The notes under the pieces: model-generated
What the model was told of the DNA's origin: nothing
The model's input: only the letters and a program-made list of their open reading frames with translations
The model's database searches: none
Part shown: in pieces, positions 25,636 to 35,577 of the stretch
How positions within the stretch are numbered: the first letter of the stretch is position 1
Layout of the letters: the number at the start of each line of letters is the position of its first letter
Source: Eubacterium sp.
GTDB taxonomy: Bacteria > Bacillota_A > Clostridia > Peptostreptococcales > Anaerovoracaceae
DNA length: 39,067 nucleotides
NCBI GenBank assembly: GCA_017425345.1
Contig: JAFOML010000044.1
Location: 1-39,067, forward strand
Direction: 5' to 3'
Translations under genes and position numbers: made by a program

Positions 25636-25954
25636 TAAACTGCGGGGATATCTCGGATTCAGCGCGAAAGCGAGACAGCTTTCGGCAGGGTATAACACCT
25701 GTCTCACACTGATCCGGAAACGCAGAGTGAAACTGTTGATCGTTGCGGAAGATGCAGCAGAAAACACCATTGATAAGATGACACAGAAGTGCCGGTCCGC
25801 GGGTGTTCCGCTGCGGGTCTTTGGAAAGAAAGACGAGTTGTCAGGAGTGACAGGACGAAGTGGCAACAGCATTTTTGCTGTGACCGACGAGAATTGGGGA
25901 AGAGTAATCAGAGAAGAAATAGACCGACAGCGATCAGAAGGAGAGGTGTTCTAA
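25625..25954 (+). CDS. L7Ae-family RNA-binding protein YlxQ
   Basis: The 109-aa protein has the L7Ae/L30e/S12e pattern: KLRGYLGFSAKARQLSAGYN, then VKLLIVAEDAAENTIDKM, then PLRVFGKKDELSGVTGRSG. Members bind kink-turn RNAs; the Bacillus member is associated with the ribosome or with RNA of unknown identity. The ATG at 25625 is used because it gives the family N-terminus and has GAGGAG about 7 bases upstream. The frame is open further 5' inside rnpM, but that is not family sequence. It overlaps rnpM by 11 bases and infB by 1 (TAATG). Confidence 0.88.
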   Translation: MISNKLRGYLGFSAKARQLSAGYNTCLTLIRKRRVKLLIVAEDAAENTIDKMTQKCRSAGVPLRVFGKKDELSGVTGRSGNSIFAVTDENWGRVIREEIDRQRSEGEVF

Positions 25955-28854
25955 TGACAGTAAAGGTATTTGAACTCGCAAAGGAAATGGGTGTGCAGAG
26001 CAAGGAGCTCCTTGCGAAAGCGAAAGACCTGGGCATTGATGTGAAGAGTCACATGAGTGCGCTTTCCGATGCGGACGTCAGCAGACTCAAGGGAGGAGAT
26101 ACCGCGCAGAGCACGAAAACGCAGACCAGGACCAGAAAACCGCCGATCGGAAAGCCGATCGTAGATGAGAAATACCTGGCCAGCAAGAGGAAACCTCCTA
26201 TCGGAAAGCCGGTTGTAGATAATGAAATGCTGGCGAGAAGAGAAAAACAGAAGGCGGAAGCTGCAGAAGCGGAAAAAACGGCGAAGGCTGCCCCGAAAGA
26301 GGAAGCGCCTGCTGTAGAAAAGAAGGAAGCGCCGGCTGCAGAGCAGAAGGAGGCACCGGCAGCACCGGAAAAGAAGGCAGAGCCTGCCGCTGAGAAGAAA
26401 GCTGCGCCCGCTGAAGAAAAGAAGGCTGCTCCTGCTGAGGAGAAGAAGCCGCAGAAGCCTGCTGCGGAAAAAACAGAAGAGAAACCGGCGGCACAGGAAC
26501 CGGCTAAAAAACCGCAGACGAAAGCAGAACCGAAGAAGGAAAGCAAGCCTGTCCGCACGATCCATACCCTGGAGAGCGAAAAGATCACCGGCATCAAGGT
26601 CGTGAAGCGCGCAGAGACGGTTATCGCGGAGCAGAAGGCCGAGCGCACAGAACGCGCGGAGAGAAGAGCCAAGGCTGCCGAGAGCCGCCGCAATGCAGGA
26701 GGCGACCGTAAAAAGAGCGGTGAGAACAGAGGCGAACGCGGCAAGGATAACCGCAAAGGTCAGAATGCCGGCGGACGCACCGGAAAAGACGGCGAAAACA
26801 GACCGCGCAGAGACGGCGCTGCCGGCCGCAGAAATGCGGAAGGCGGAAGAGGCGATAACAGAGGAAACGCACGTCCGGCAAGAAGAGATTCCGGAAATGC
26901 GCCTGCTGCAGATTCTTCCGGACGCAAGACAGGACGCCGTGACGATAAGAAGAACCGCACGCGTCATGACGGCGATTTCCGCAATGACCGCACCAAGTTC
27001 GATAAGTTCGAAAAGAAGTCGCTCGAGAAGAAAGAGCGTAAGAAATACAATAAGACGAAGCCGGAAGTGGTAGAAGAAGTCGAAGAAGAGATCCTGCCGG
27101 AAGGCACGATCCGCGTCAATGTTCCGATCACGGTTGCCGGTTTCTGCGAGCAGGCAGAGGTTTCCACGGCAAGCGTTATCATGACGCTGATGACCAAGTT
27201 CGGCATCATGGCGAACATCAACCAGAATATCGATAAAGACACGCTGGAACTCCTGGCTGCAGAGCTCGGACTCGATGTCGTCGTCGGTGAAGTGGAAGAA
27301 GAGGAAGTCGAAGAGGGAATCGAAGATTTCAAGGATCGTGAGAAGGATCTGAAACCGCGTCCGCCGATCATCACCGTTATGGGACACGTTGACCACGGTA
27401 AGACGTCCCTCCTGGATGCGATCCGCAATACCAATGTGACCGCTTCCGAGTCCGGAGGCATTACGCAGCACATCGGTGCTTCGGAAGTCACGATCAACGG
27501 CAAGCGCATCGTGTTCCTGGATACGCCGGGACATGAGGCCTTTACCGCTATGCGTGCACGTGGCGCGCACATCACGGATATCGCCGTTCTGGTCGTCGCT
27601 GCGGATGACAGCGTCAAGCCGCAGACGATCGAGTCTATCAGCCATGCGAAGGCTGCGAACGTTCCGATCATCGTTGCGATCAATAAGATGGATAAGCCGG
27701 GAGCCAATCCGGACCGCGTTATCAAGGACCTGGCCGATCAGGGCGTCCTGGTCGAGGCATGGGGCGGTGACGTCATCAGCGTACCGGTATCAGCAAAGAC
27801 CGGCGAAGGTATCACAGACCTTCTGGAGATGATTCTGCTGCAGGCAGAAGTACTGGAGCTGAAGGCGAATCCGAACCGTCTGGCGATGGGATCTGTCATC
27901 GAAGCAAGACTGGACAAGGCGAAGGGCCCGGTCGCATCTCTGCTGATCATGAACGGAACGCTGCAGGCAGGCCAGAGCATCGTAGCAGGAACCTGCCACG
28001 GACGTATCCGTCTGATGACAAACGCGAAGGGAGAAACGATCAAGAAGTCCGGACCGGCAACGGCTGTTGAGGTTCTGGGACTGACGGACGTTCCGCAGGC
28101 CGGTGACGAGTTCAATGCGGTCAGAAGCGACAAGGTCGCGAGAGAGATCGCCGATCACCGCGCGCAGAAACTCAGAGAGGAAGTCCTGGCGAAGAACTCC
28201 AGCATGACGCTGGACAAGCTGTTCAGCCAGATCCAGGAAGGCGAAGTCAAGGAGCTGAACCTGATCATCAAGGCAGACGTACAGGGTTCTGTCGGCGCGA
28301 TGATCTCATCCCTGGAGAAACTGAACAACGATCAGGTCAAGGTCAATGTAGTGCATTCCGGCGTTGGTACGATCAACGAGTCCGATATCATGCTGGCAGG
28401 CACATCCGATGCCATTATCATCGGATTCAACGTACGTCCGAGCACGGCTGTCACAACGATGGCAGACCAGCAGGGCATCGAGATCCGTCTGTACCGTGTC
28501 ATCTACGATGTGATCGATGACGTCAAGGCTGCTATGAAGGGTATGCTCGATCCGGAGTTCCGTGAGGAGGTCCTGGGTAAGGCAGAAGTCAGAGAGACCT
28601 TCAAGGTTCCGGGCGTCGGCATCATCGCAGGTGCATACATCACAGAAGGAAAGGTCGTCAGAAACGAAGAGATCCGTCTGGTCCGCGACGGCATCGTTAT
28701 CCACGAAGGAAAGATTTCTTCCCTCAAGCGGTATAAGGATGACGCCAGAGAAGTCAACCAGGGCTACGAGTGCGGTATTGGCATTGAGTCCTATAACGAT
28801 CTTAAGATCGGCGACGTCATTGAATGCTTTACGAACGTGGAGATCAAAGAGTAA
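25954..28854 (+). CDS. infB: Translation initiation factor IF-2
   Basis: The 966-aa GTPase recruits fMet-tRNA to the 30S subunit and joins the subunits. An IF2_N domain (about 2-47) is followed by a duplicated segment RKPPIGKP-(I/V)VD at 61-71 and 79-89. A long low-complexity region comes next (Ala/Pro/Lys/Glu, then Arg/Gly/Asn-rich, about 90-375), followed by a second IF2_N-like domain. The G domain has GHVDHGKTS (about 476), [14 protein letters not shown] and SAKTGEG, and domains II-IV follow. The ATG shares a base with the ylxQ stop, with AAGGAGAGG upstream. Upstream in-frame codons belong to ylxQ in another frame and are excluded. Confidence 0.97.
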   Translation: MTVKVFELAKEMGVQSKELLAKAKDLGIDVKSHMSALSDADVSRLKGGDTAQSTKTQTRTRKPPIGKPIVDEKYLASKRKPPIGKPVVDNEMLARREKQKAEAAEAEKTAKAAPKEEAPAVEKKEAPAAEQKEAPAAPEKKAEPAAEKKAAPAEEKKAAPAEEKKPQKPAAEKTEEKPAAQEPAKKPQTKAEPKKESKPVRTIHTLESEKITGIKVVKRAETVIAEQKAERTERAERRAKAAESRRNAGGDRKKSGENRGERGKDNRKGQNAGGRTGKDGENRPRRDGAAGRRNAEGGRGDNRGNARPARRDSGNAPAADSSGRKTGRRDDKKNRTRHDGDFRNDRTKFDKFEKKSLEKKERKKYNKTKPEVVEEVEEEILPEGTIRVNVPITVAGFCEQAEVSTASVIMTLMTKFGIMANINQNIDKDTLELLAAELGLDVVVGEVEEEEVEEGIEDFKDREKDLKPRPPIITVMGHVDHGKTSLLDAIRNTNVTASESGGITQHIGASEVTINGKRIVFLDTPGHEAFTAMRARGAHITDIAVLVVAADDSVKPQTIESISHAKAANVPIIVAINKMDKPGANPDRVIKDLADQGVLVEAWGGDVISVPVSAKTGEGITDLLEMILLQAEVLELKANPNRLAMGSVIEARLDKAKGPVASLLIMNGTLQAGQSIVAGTCHGRIRLMTNAKGETIKKSGPATAVEVLGLTDVPQAGDEFNAVRSDKVAREIADHRAQKLREEVLAKNSSMTLDKLFSQIQEGEVKELNLIIKADVQGSVGAMISSLEKLNNDQVKVNVVHSGVGTINESDIMLAGTSDAIIIGFNVRPSTAVTTMADQQGIEIRLYRVIYDVIDDVKAAMKGMLDPEFREEVLGKAEVRETFKVPGVGIIAGAYITEGKVVRNEEIRLVRDGIVIHEGKISSLKRYKDDAREVNQGYECGIGIESYNDLKIGDVIECFTNVEIKE

Positions 28855-29627
28855 TGATATTCTACTTCAGCGCGACCGGAAATTCACGGCATGTCGCTCT
28901 TGCAGTGCGGAAGCGCTTCGGGGGCGTGTGCGTGGATATGGCGGAAGCGCTTCTGGAAGAGAAAACAGAATATGAATTTGAGGAAGGCGAGGCGGCAGTT
29001 TTCGTCTTCCCCGTATATTACGGCGGACTTCCGGATTCGGTGCGGGACTTTATCGCCCGCTTCCGGCCCCTTCGCGGAACCCCGGAGATCTGCGGCATCT
29101 GCACCTGCGCAGGAATGCCGGTCGGATCCGACAGGAAGTTCCGGCAGGCCTTCGCGCAGAAGGGCATGAAGGTCGCCGCTTTTTATGATGTGGAAATGCC
29201 GGAGAACTATATTTTCCTGTTCCGGCCGCCGATCCGGGAAGCGGCGCTGATGACGCTGAAACGCTCGGAAGCGCGCATCACGGATGTGCTGGATTCGATG
29301 GCGTTCCATCACAGGAAGCCGTTCCGGTCCGGACCTTTTGCAGGGACTGCGAGCAGCCTGATGCATGTCCTGTACGGGTTTACACGCAGTACGCGCGGGT
29401 TTAAAACGGGGGAGGAATGCAGCGGATGTGGACTTTGTTCCCGGATCTGCCCCGTGCGCGCCATCATCATGAAGGACGACCGCCCCGTCTGGACGGCGAA
29501 CCGGTGTCTCAAGTGCACCGCCTGCATCAACCGCTGTCCCGAGCAGACGATCCAGTACGGAAGGGCGACGAAGAAGAGATTTCGTTATGTGCATCCGGAT
29601 CTTGCGACCCGGAAGCGGGACGAATAA
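28854..29627 (+). CDS. EFR1-type flavodoxin + 2x[4Fe-4S] ferredoxin protein
   Basis: The 257-aa protein has an N-terminal flavodoxin-like half beginning [15 protein letters not shown], where SATGNS is the FMN-phosphate loop, followed by VFPVYYGGLPDSV. The C-terminal ferredoxin half has two clusters, CSGCGLCSRICP and CLKCTACINRCP. This matches EFR1-family electron carriers common in anaerobic clostridia; partners are unknown. The ATG overlaps the infB stop (TAATG) with only a weak ribosome site, so translation is probably coupled to infB. Its place between infB and rbfA is unusual for this operon. Confidence 0.85.
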   Translation: MIFYFSATGNSRHVALAVRKRFGGVCVDMAEALLEEKTEYEFEEGEAAVFVFPVYYGGLPDSVRDFIARFRPLRGTPEICGICTCAGMPVGSDRKFRQAFAQKGMKVAAFYDVEMPENYIFLFRPPIREAALMTLKRSEARITDVLDSMAFHHRKPFRSGPFAGTASSLMHVLYGFTRSTRGFKTGEECSGCGLCSRICPVRAIIMKDDRPVWTANRCLKCTACINRCPEQTIQYGRATKKRFRYVHPDLATRKRDE

Positions 29628-29638
29628 GGAGATAGACT

Positions 29639-30016
29639 ATGGGAAAAGGATACAGACAGGGAAGACTGGGCGAAGAGATCCGCAAGCTCATCAGCGAGAT
29701 GCTGCTGAAGGATCTGAAGGACCCGCGCCTCACCGGCATGATCAGTGTTTCCGGTGTGGATGTGACAAGAGATAACAGCTATGCGACCTGCTATATCACC
29801 GTTCTGGACATTACGGGCGGAAGCCCGGAAGCGGCGGAGAAGGAACAGCAGGTCCTGGAAGGATTTCAGAGCGCGGAGGGTATGATCCGCCGCGAGATCG
29901 GCAGAAACATGAAGCTGCGCCGGATCCCGGAGCTGACCTTCAAGATCGATCACTCCATGGATTACGGCAGACACATCGATGAAGTGATCCGCAGCCTGGA
30001 GAATGAGAATGAATAG
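29639..30016 (+). CDS. rbfA: 30S ribosome-binding factor RbfA
   Basis: The 125-aa KH-like protein assists late 16S/30S maturation. It begins MGKGYRQGRLGEEIRKLISEML, with the conserved DPRLTGMISVSGVDVTRD block and a C-terminal LRRIPELTFKIDHSMDYG followed by IDEVIRSL. Length fits the family. AAGGAG is 7 bases before the ATG. Its 3' end overlaps the nrnA start, as in other Bacillota. Confidence 0.96.
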   Translation: MGKGYRQGRLGEEIRKLISEMLLKDLKDPRLTGMISVSGVDVTRDNSYATCYITVLDITGGSPEAAEKEQQVLEGFQSAEGMIRREIGRNMKLRRIPELTFKIDHSMDYGRHIDEVIRSLENENE

Positions 30017-30989
30017 GAACGACAGCTTTGCAGTAATTGCCGGACAGCTAAAAGCTGCGCAGACGATCCTGCTGTTCCCGCATATCCACATGGACGGGGA
30101 CGCGATGGGATCGTGCGCAGCGCTTTGCCATGTGCTCAGGCAGATGGGGAAGGACTGCTGGGTTCTCCGCGAGGACAGCGTTCCGGACAATCTCCGGTTT
30201 CTGGACCGCGGCTACACGACCGAGGATCCGGACATCCTGGGGACGCCGGACATCTGCATGTGCCTGGACTGCGGCGATGAGAGCCGCTTTCCGAAGCGCG
30301 TGGAACGTTTCCGCTCCGGCAGGACGAAGATCTGCGTCGACCATCACAGGTCTTCGGAATATATCTGCGATTACAATTACATCGATCCGGCTGCAGCAGC
30401 CACCGGTGAGCTCGTCTATCCGCTGATCCGTGCGCTTGGGCAGGAGCCGGACGCAGAGTGCGCAGAAGCCCTGTTCGCGGCGATCACGACGGATACGGGG
30501 AATTTCCAGTATTCGAACACGAACCGGGAGTCGCACCGCATCATGTGCGAGCTGTATGAGACCGGGGCGGACTTTAACCGCGTCAGCGTGCAGCTGTACG
30601 AGAATAACCGCCTTCCCGGGATTCGCCTGCATGCGCTTGCGATGGAGAACCTTACGCTCAGCGCGGACGGCAGGGTCGCATCCGCCTGCATCACGAAAGA
30701 AATGCAGGAATCCTGCGGCGCTGACCGGCAGGATTCTGACGGCATCGTCGAGAACCTGCGCAGCATCGCGGGCGTGGAGATCGCTCTGCTCGTGAAGGAA
30801 AGCGAGGAGGATACGGTGCGCGTGAGCATGCGTGTCAAGAACATCGGCGACGTGGCGTCGATCTGCGAGCAGTTTGGCGGCGGCGGTCATACCAAGGCGG
30901 CCGGCTGCACATACCACGGCAGCGTGCAGGACGCGCTTCAGACGTTCCGCACGCTGGCAGAGGAGAATCTGGCAAACTATGCGGAATGA
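30009..30989 (+). CDS. nrnA: DHH-family nanoRNase / pAp phosphatase NrnA
   Basis: The protein is about 326 aa. NrnA degrades 2-5 nt RNA oligomers and dephosphorylates pAp, replacing Orn in many Gram-positives. DHH-family motifs are HIHMDGDAMGS (about 25-35), CLDCGDESRF, VDHHRSS, TTDTGNFQYSNT, and the DHHA1 end GGGGHTKAAG. Two ATGs (30003, 30009) are possible; GGAG at 29998-30001 gives a 7-base spacing to 30009 and only 1 base to 30003. It overlaps rbfA by 8 bases and truB by 11. Confidence 0.93.
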   Translation: MNRNDSFAVIAGQLKAAQTILLFPHIHMDGDAMGSCAALCHVLRQMGKDCWVLREDSVPDNLRFLDRGYTTEDPDILGTPDICMCLDCGDESRFPKRVERFRSGRTKICVDHHRSSEYICDYNYIDPAAAATGELVYPLIRALGQEPDAECAEALFAAITTDTGNFQYSNTNRESHRIMCELYETGADFNRVSVQLYENNRLPGIRLHALAMENLTLSADGRVASACITKEMQESCGADRQDSDGIVENLRSIAGVEIALLVKESEEDTVRVSMRVKNIGDVASICEQFGGGGHTKAAGCTYHGSVQDALQTFRTLAEENLANYAE

Positions 30990-31962
30990 CGGCATTATCA
31001 ATATATATAAAGAAAAAAATATGACTTCGCACGACGTGGTCGGAAGAGTCCGCCGCACGCTGGGGATCCGGCGGGTCGGCCATACCGGCACCCTGGACCC
31101 GATGGCGGAAGGCGTGCTTCCGGTCTGCATCGGCAGGGCGACGCGGATCATGGATTATCTGGACCAGGATCACAAAGTCTATACCTGCACGATGCTCCTC
31201 GGCCGCAGAATGGACACACAGGACATTTGGGGAACCGAGATCGGCCGCGCGCCGGAGGAGCAGGTATCTGCCGTGACGGAGGAAGACGTCCGCCTGGCTT
31301 TCGCGCCGTTCCACGGCGTGATCCGGCAGACTCCGCCGATGTACTCCGCGGTCCGCGTGGATGGACGCCGGCTGTATGAGTACGCCCGCGCGGGGGAAAG
31401 TGTGGAAGTCAAAAGCCGGGAGATCTGCATCTTTGGGCTCACGATCGAGGAGATGCGCCTCGGCCGCGGCTATGAGAGCAGTATCACATTCCGGGTCGAG
31501 TGTTCGAAAGGCACCTACATCCGTGCGATCTGCGAAGAAGCCGGGGAGCGCCTCGGGGTGCACGGCGCGATGTCGGAGCTGACCCGGACCGCAAGCGGGG
31601 TATTTACGATAGAAAACAGTCTGACGCTGGACGAGCTTGCGCAGATGGCGCCGGACCTGCCGGACGCGGCAGTCCTGGAGATCCCCTGCGCGCTTCCGAA
31701 TCTGGGAGAACTCGAAGTCCGCGGAAAGGACATCTGGCGGTTCCGCAACGGACTCGCCGTCTGGGGAAAAAACTGCAGTATTACCCGTGCGCCGCGGTAT
31801 GCGGAGGAGACGTTCCCGCTGCCGATGCGCGAGGAATACCGGCGCGCGTACCGGGTGTTCGGGAAGTCTTCGGATGCGAAGGTTTTTCTGGGCGTAGGTA
31901 TGGTTGATCAGGACACGAAAGAGCTGACCGCGGACAAAGTCTTCTGTCCGCAGGAAAGCTAG
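30979..31962 (+). CDS. truB: tRNA pseudouridine(55) synthase TruB
   Basis: The 327-aa enzyme makes pseudouridine 55 in the T-loop of tRNAs. The N-terminus INIYKEKNMTSHDVVGRVRR and the catalytic-Asp block GHTGTLDPMAEGVLP, then KGTYIRAICEEAGE, are classic TruB features. The last 80 or so residues form a PUA-like RNA-binding domain. The start at 30979 is set by family similarity; the nearest GAGGAG is about 14 bases upstream, so expression probably depends on coupling to nrnA, which it overlaps by 11 bases. Upstream codons in the same frame belong to nrnA shadow and are excluded. Confidence 0.93.
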   Translation: MRNDGIINIYKEKNMTSHDVVGRVRRTLGIRRVGHTGTLDPMAEGVLPVCIGRATRIMDYLDQDHKVYTCTMLLGRRMDTQDIWGTEIGRAPEEQVSAVTEEDVRLAFAPFHGVIRQTPPMYSAVRVDGRRLYEYARAGESVEVKSREICIFGLTIEEMRLGRGYESSITFRVECSKGTYIRAICEEAGERLGVHGAMSELTRTASGVFTIENSLTLDELAQMAPDLPDAAVLEIPCALPNLGELEVRGKDIWRFRNGLAVWGKNCSITRAPRYAEETFPLPMREEYRRAYRVFGKSSDAKVFLGVGMVDQDTKELTADKVFCPQES

Positions 31963-31977
31963 AAGGAGGCAACACAT

Positions 31978-32928
31978 TTGATCATCTATGAAGCATTGAA
32001 CGAGATCCCTGAGCTTGAAGAAACCGCGGTGGCGCTGGGCAACTTTGACGGCGTGCATCTGGGTCACCAGAAGCTGATCCGCGAGACCGTCGCCTGCGCG
32101 AAGAAGCAGGGCTGCAGGTCCGCTGTTTTCACGTTTTCGAATCACCCGAAGGATCTGCTGCCGAACGCGAAGAAGGTCAAAAGCATCCTCTACAAGCACG
32201 AAAAAGAGGAGATCATCAACAGCCTCGGCGTAGACTATATGTTCAACATCCCATTCACCCGGGAGATCATGGTGATGGCGCCGGAAGATTTTATCCGAAA
32301 GATCCTGGTGGAGAAATTCCATATCCGCAGCGCGTTCTGCGGCTTCAACTATCATTTTGGAAAGAATGCCGCAGGTTCGCCGGATGTGCTCCGGGAATAC
32401 GGAGAACAATACGGATTTGACGTCCATGAGATGGAGCCGTTCATGATCGATGGAGACGTGGTCAGCTCCTCGCTGATCCGGACCCTGATCGCCTCCGGCC
32501 AGGTGGAGCGGTGCAAGAAGTATATGGGCAGAAACTACGAAATTGGCGGAGAGGTCATGGTCGGAAACCGCCTCGGGCGGAAGCTGGGGTTCCCGACCAC
32601 CAACCTTGCGATCGACGGAGATATGGTGACACCGCCGAACGGCGTGTACATCACGTTCTGCAACTATAACGGGGTGCGGTATCCCAGCGTGACGAACGTC
32701 GGACACAAGCCGACGATTGGAAAATACGGCAAGAATGTGGAGACGCATATCTTTGATTTTGACCGCGATATCTATGGGAAGAAAATCATCGTCGAGTTCC
32801 TGAAAAAGACCCGCGATGAAGTCAAATTTGACGACGTGCAGGACCTGTCGGATCAGATCGTCCGGGACTGCCGTGAGGCCAAGGCTTTTCACGAAAAACT
32901 GGCACAAGAAAGTGCTTGCAACCGCTAA
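31978..32928 (+). CDS. ribF: Bifunctional riboflavin kinase / FAD synthetase
   Basis: The 316-aa protein makes FMN from riboflavin and FAD from FMN. The N-terminal nucleotidyltransferase part has ALGNFDGVHLGHQ and SSSLIRTLIASGQV. The C-terminal riboflavin-kinase part has GRKLGFPTTNLA and PPNGVYIT. It starts with TTG at 31978, with AGAAGGAGG at an ideal distance; no nearby ATG fits. The rare start codon may lower expression. The rpsO promoter is embedded in its last codons. Confidence 0.95.
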   Translation: MIIYEALNEIPELEETAVALGNFDGVHLGHQKLIRETVACAKKQGCRSAVFTFSNHPKDLLPNAKKVKSILYKHEKEEIINSLGVDYMFNIPFTREIMVMAPEDFIRKILVEKFHIRSAFCGFNYHFGKNAAGSPDVLREYGEQYGFDVHEMEPFMIDGDVVSSSLIRTLIASGQVERCKKYMGRNYEIGGEVMVGNRLGRKLGFPTTNLAIDGDMVTPPNGVYITFCNYNGVRYPSVTNVGHKPTIGKYGKNVETHIFDFDRDIYGKKIIVEFLKKTRDEVKFDDVQDLSDQIVRDCREAKAFHEKLAQESACNR

Positions 32929-32944
32929 AAAGCTATGCTAGAAT
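32916..32944 (+). promoter_or_regulatory. Promoter of rpsO, inside the 3' end of ribF
   Basis: TTGCAA (32916-32921) and TAGAAT (32939-32944) have a 17-base spacer and a TGC extended -10 at 32936-32938. The start point would lie near 32951, giving a leader of about 87 bases. Confidence 0.7.
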
Positions 32945-32950
32945 AAGTAA

Positions 32951-33037
32951 CTGGTGAATTGATACCCTGACTGCGTTATCCGCTGCTCCGGCGATGACCC
33001 GGCCATGGGCGAACGTACGATGAAAGGAGATTCTATA
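32951..33037 (+). promoter_or_regulatory. rpsO 5' leader, candidate S15 autoregulatory RNA
   Basis: The leader can form an imperfect hairpin from GTTATC (32975-32980) and GATGAC (32993-32998), and a short CCC/GGG pair (32998-33009) close to the Shine-Dalgarno. S15 represses its own mRNA in many bacteria by unrelated leader folds. I see foldable sequence in the right place but cannot match a known S15 leader class. Confidence 0.35.
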
Positions 33038-33304
33038 ATGATCACTAAGGAAAAGAAACAGGCTATTATCAACGAGTATGCAACCAAGGAAGGCGATACC
33101 GGTTCTCCGGAAGTTCAGGTTGCGATCCTGACCGCTCGCATCAACGAGCTGAATGAGCATCTGAAGGCAAACAAGCATGACCATCACTCCAGAAGAGGTC
33201 TGCTGAAGATGGTAGGTAAGAGAAGAAACCTGCTGAACTACCTCAAGTCCGTTGACATTGAGAGATACAGAAGTCTGATTTCTCGTTTAGGACTCAGAAA
33301 GTAA
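33038..33304 (+). CDS. rpsO: 30S ribosomal protein S15
   Basis: The 88-aa protein has standard S15 length and sequence: [52 protein letters not shown], and the ending [12 protein letters not shown]. It binds 16S rRNA early in 30S assembly. AAAGGAGA lies 7 bases before the ATG; the open frame extends 33 bases further upstream without a better site. It has its own promoter and terminator, and pnp follows, the common rpsO-pnp order. Confidence 0.98.
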   Translation: MITKEKKQAIINEYATKEGDTGSPEVQVAILTARINELNEHLKANKHDHHSRRGLLKMVGKRRNLLNYLKSVDIERYRSLISRLGLRK

Positions 33305-33309
33305 TAAGG

Positions 33310-33345
33310 GAAAATACTAGCGAGGCTCACGCCTCGCTGATTTTC
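33310..33345 (+). terminator. Terminator of rpsO
   Basis: AGCGAGGC (33319-33326) and GCCTCGCT (33331-33338) with a TCAC loop form the stem, extended by GAAAAT/ATTTTC (33310-33315 and 33340-33345). T-rich sequence follows. Some read-through to pnp is likely because no clear pnp promoter is visible. Confidence 0.8.
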
Positions 33346-33356
33346 TTTATTGTAGA

Positions 33357-33405
33357 GGCCGCGGTGCGGAGCATTGACCGCCGGCCCTTCAGCCGTATAA
33401 ACGGC
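33357..33405 (+). other. Two hairpins in the pnp leader
   Basis: GGCCGCGGT (33357-33365) pairs with ACCG-C-CGGCC (33377-33386), leaving one bulged C. GCCGT (33392-33396) pairs with ACGGC (33401-33405) over an ATAA loop. In other bacteria PNPase controls its own mRNA through 5' leader stems; a similar role here is inference. Confidence 0.4.
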
Positions 33406-33445
33406 AAGAACTCGAATTAAACAGGAAGGAGTTGTTTATTCAGGA

Positions 33446-35554
33446 ATGGGAAGATTTACAGATTACAGAACATTTAAGACGGCGATCGGAGGCAGACTCC
33501 TCCAGCTGGAGATCGGAAAGGTCTGCGAGCAGGCCAACGGACAGGTCTGGGTACAGTACGGAGAATCCGTGGTAAACGTGACTGTCTGTGCATCCAAGCA
33601 GCCGAAAGAGGGAGCGGACTTTTTCCCGCTGACCTGTGATTATGAAGAGAGAATGTATGCCGGAGGTAAGATCCCCGGTGGATTTATCCGCAGAGAAGGA
33701 AGACCAAGCGAGAAGGCGATCCTGAGCTGCCGTCTGATGGACAGACCGCTGCGCCCGCTCTTCCCCAAGGGATTCTATAACGACGTCAGCGTCGTCGCGA
33801 CCGTCATGTCCGTCGATCCGGACTGCGAGACCGATGTCATGGCTATGATCGGTTCTTCGGTCGCTCTGGCGATTTCCGATATTCCATGGGATGGTCCGAC
33901 CGGTTCTGTCAGAGTCGGCAGAGTGGACGGTAACTTTGTCATCAACCCGACGCTTGCGCAGCGCGAGGTTTCCGACATCAACCTGACGGTTGCCGGAACC
34001 AAGGAAGCGATCATGATGGTAGAAGCCGGCGCGAACGAGGTACCGGAAGCTGTCATGCTGGACGCGATCTTCTTCGCGCACGAGGAGATCAAGAAGCTGG
34101 TTGCCTTCATCGATGATGTCGTAGCAGAGGTCGGCAAGCCGAAGATGGATGTCGAACTGAGAATGCCGCCGGCAGATCTGGAAGCAGCTGTCAGAGCATT
34201 CGCAACCGATAAGATGAAGGAAGCGATTCACACGGCTGATAAGCTTGAGAGACTGGATAACATGGATGCAGTCGAAGTTGCTACGCAGGAGCACCTGGCA
34301 GAGGAGTTCCCGGATGCGGAAGGCGACATTGCAAGCCTGCTGTTCACCATCACCAAGGAGTGCATGCGTGCGAGAGTCCTGGACGAGGGCGTTCGTGTGG
34401 ACGATCGTAAACTGGACGAGATCCGTCCGATCTGGTGTGAGACCGGACTGCTGCCGCGCGTACACGGCACCGGCCTGTTCAAGAGAGGACAGACCCAGGC
34501 TCTCTCCTCCTGCACACTGGCGCCGCTGTCGGAAGCACAGCGTATCGACGGCCTGACCGAGCAGACTGAGAAGAGATATATGCATCATTACAATTTCCCG
34601 GGATATTCCACAGGTGAGCCGAAGCCGCCACGCAGCCCAGGCCGCAGAGAGATCGGACACGGCGCGCTGGCAGAGAGAGCGCTGCTGCCGGTACTGCCGA
34701 GCAAGGAAGAGTTCCCGTACGCGATCCGCGTGGTCTCGGACATCCTGTCCTCCAACGGATCCACTTCGATGGCATCCACATGCGGTTCCACCCTGTCCCT
34801 GATGGACGCAGGTGTTCCGATCAAGCGTCCGGTCGCAGGTATCGCGATGGGTCTGATCGAGCGCGTGGAAGAGGACGGAACCAGCAAGATGGCTGTTCTG
34901 TCGGACATTCAGGGCATGGAAGACTTTATGGGTGACATGGACTTTAAAGTCACCGGTACTGAAGTCGGCGTCACCGCAATGCAGATGGATATCAAGGTGC
35001 ACGGACTGTCCAGAGAGATTCTCGAGCAGGCTCTGAAGCAGGCGAAGGAAGGCCGTATGCACATCATGAAGCTGATGCTGGAAGAGATTCCGGAACCGAG
35101 AGCTGAGCTGTCCAAGTACGCTCCGCGCTGCGTCTCCATGCGCATCGATCCGGATAAGATCCGCATCGTCATCGGGCCGGGAGGCAAGACGATCAATAAG
35201 ATCACCGAGGAGTGCGGTGTCAAGATCGATATCGACGAAGATGATCTGGGTCTCGTAACGATCTACGCTGAGAACATGGAAGGCGCTGCTGAGGCGAAGA
35301 AGCGCATCGAGCTGCTGACCAAGGAAGTAGAGGTCGGAGAAGTTTACCAGGGCGAGGTCAAGAGAATCATGAACTTCGGCGCATTCATCGAGGTGCTGCC
35401 GGGTAAGGAAGGTCTGCTGCACATCTCCAAGATGGCAAAGGGCCGCGTCAACAAGGTTGAGGATGTCATGAACATCGGCGACATCGTAGAAGTCAAGGTC
35501 GATGAGATCGACAGCCAGAACCGTATCAATCTGGTGAGAACCAAGCTGAAATAA
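33446..35554 (+). CDS. pnp: Polyribonucleotide nucleotidyltransferase (PNPase)
   Basis: The 702-aa 3'-5' phosphorolytic exoribonuclease takes part in mRNA decay. It has two RNase PH domains joined by a helical domain. The second contains [30 protein letters not shown] and the catalytic GDMDFK. These are followed by a KH domain ([11 protein letters not shown]) and an S1 domain ([13 protein letters not shown] [19 protein letters not shown]). Length is typical of Firmicutes (about 700 aa). The ATG at 33446 is the first in frame, but AAGGAG lies 14 bases upstream, further than usual, and the closer AGGA abuts the start. Confidence 0.97.
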   Translation: MGRFTDYRTFKTAIGGRLLQLEIGKVCEQANGQVWVQYGESVVNVTVCASKQPKEGADFFPLTCDYEERMYAGGKIPGGFIRREGRPSEKAILSCRLMDRPLRPLFPKGFYNDVSVVATVMSVDPDCETDVMAMIGSSVALAISDIPWDGPTGSVRVGRVDGNFVINPTLAQREVSDINLTVAGTKEAIMMVEAGANEVPEAVMLDAIFFAHEEIKKLVAFIDDVVAEVGKPKMDVELRMPPADLEAAVRAFATDKMKEAIHTADKLERLDNMDAVEVATQEHLAEEFPDAEGDIASLLFTITKECMRARVLDEGVRVDDRKLDEIRPIWCETGLLPRVHGTGLFKRGQTQALSSCTLAPLSEAQRIDGLTEQTEKRYMHHYNFPGYSTGEPKPPRSPGRREIGHGALAERALLPVLPSKEEFPYAIRVVSDILSSNGSTSMASTCGSTLSLMDAGVPIKRPVAGIAMGLIERVEEDGTSKMAVLSDIQGMEDFMGDMDFKVTGTEVGVTAMQMDIKVHGLSREILEQALKQAKEGRMHIMKLMLEEIPEPRAELSKYAPRCVSMRIDPDKIRIVIGPGGKTINKITEECGVKIDIDEDDLGLVTIYAENMEGAAEAKKRIELLTKEVEVGEVYQGEVKRIMNFGAFIEVLPGKEGLLHISKMAKGRVNKVEDVMNIGDIVEVKVDEIDSQNRINLVRTKLK

Positions 35555-35577
35555 GGCTTCAACCAACAGAAGAATAT

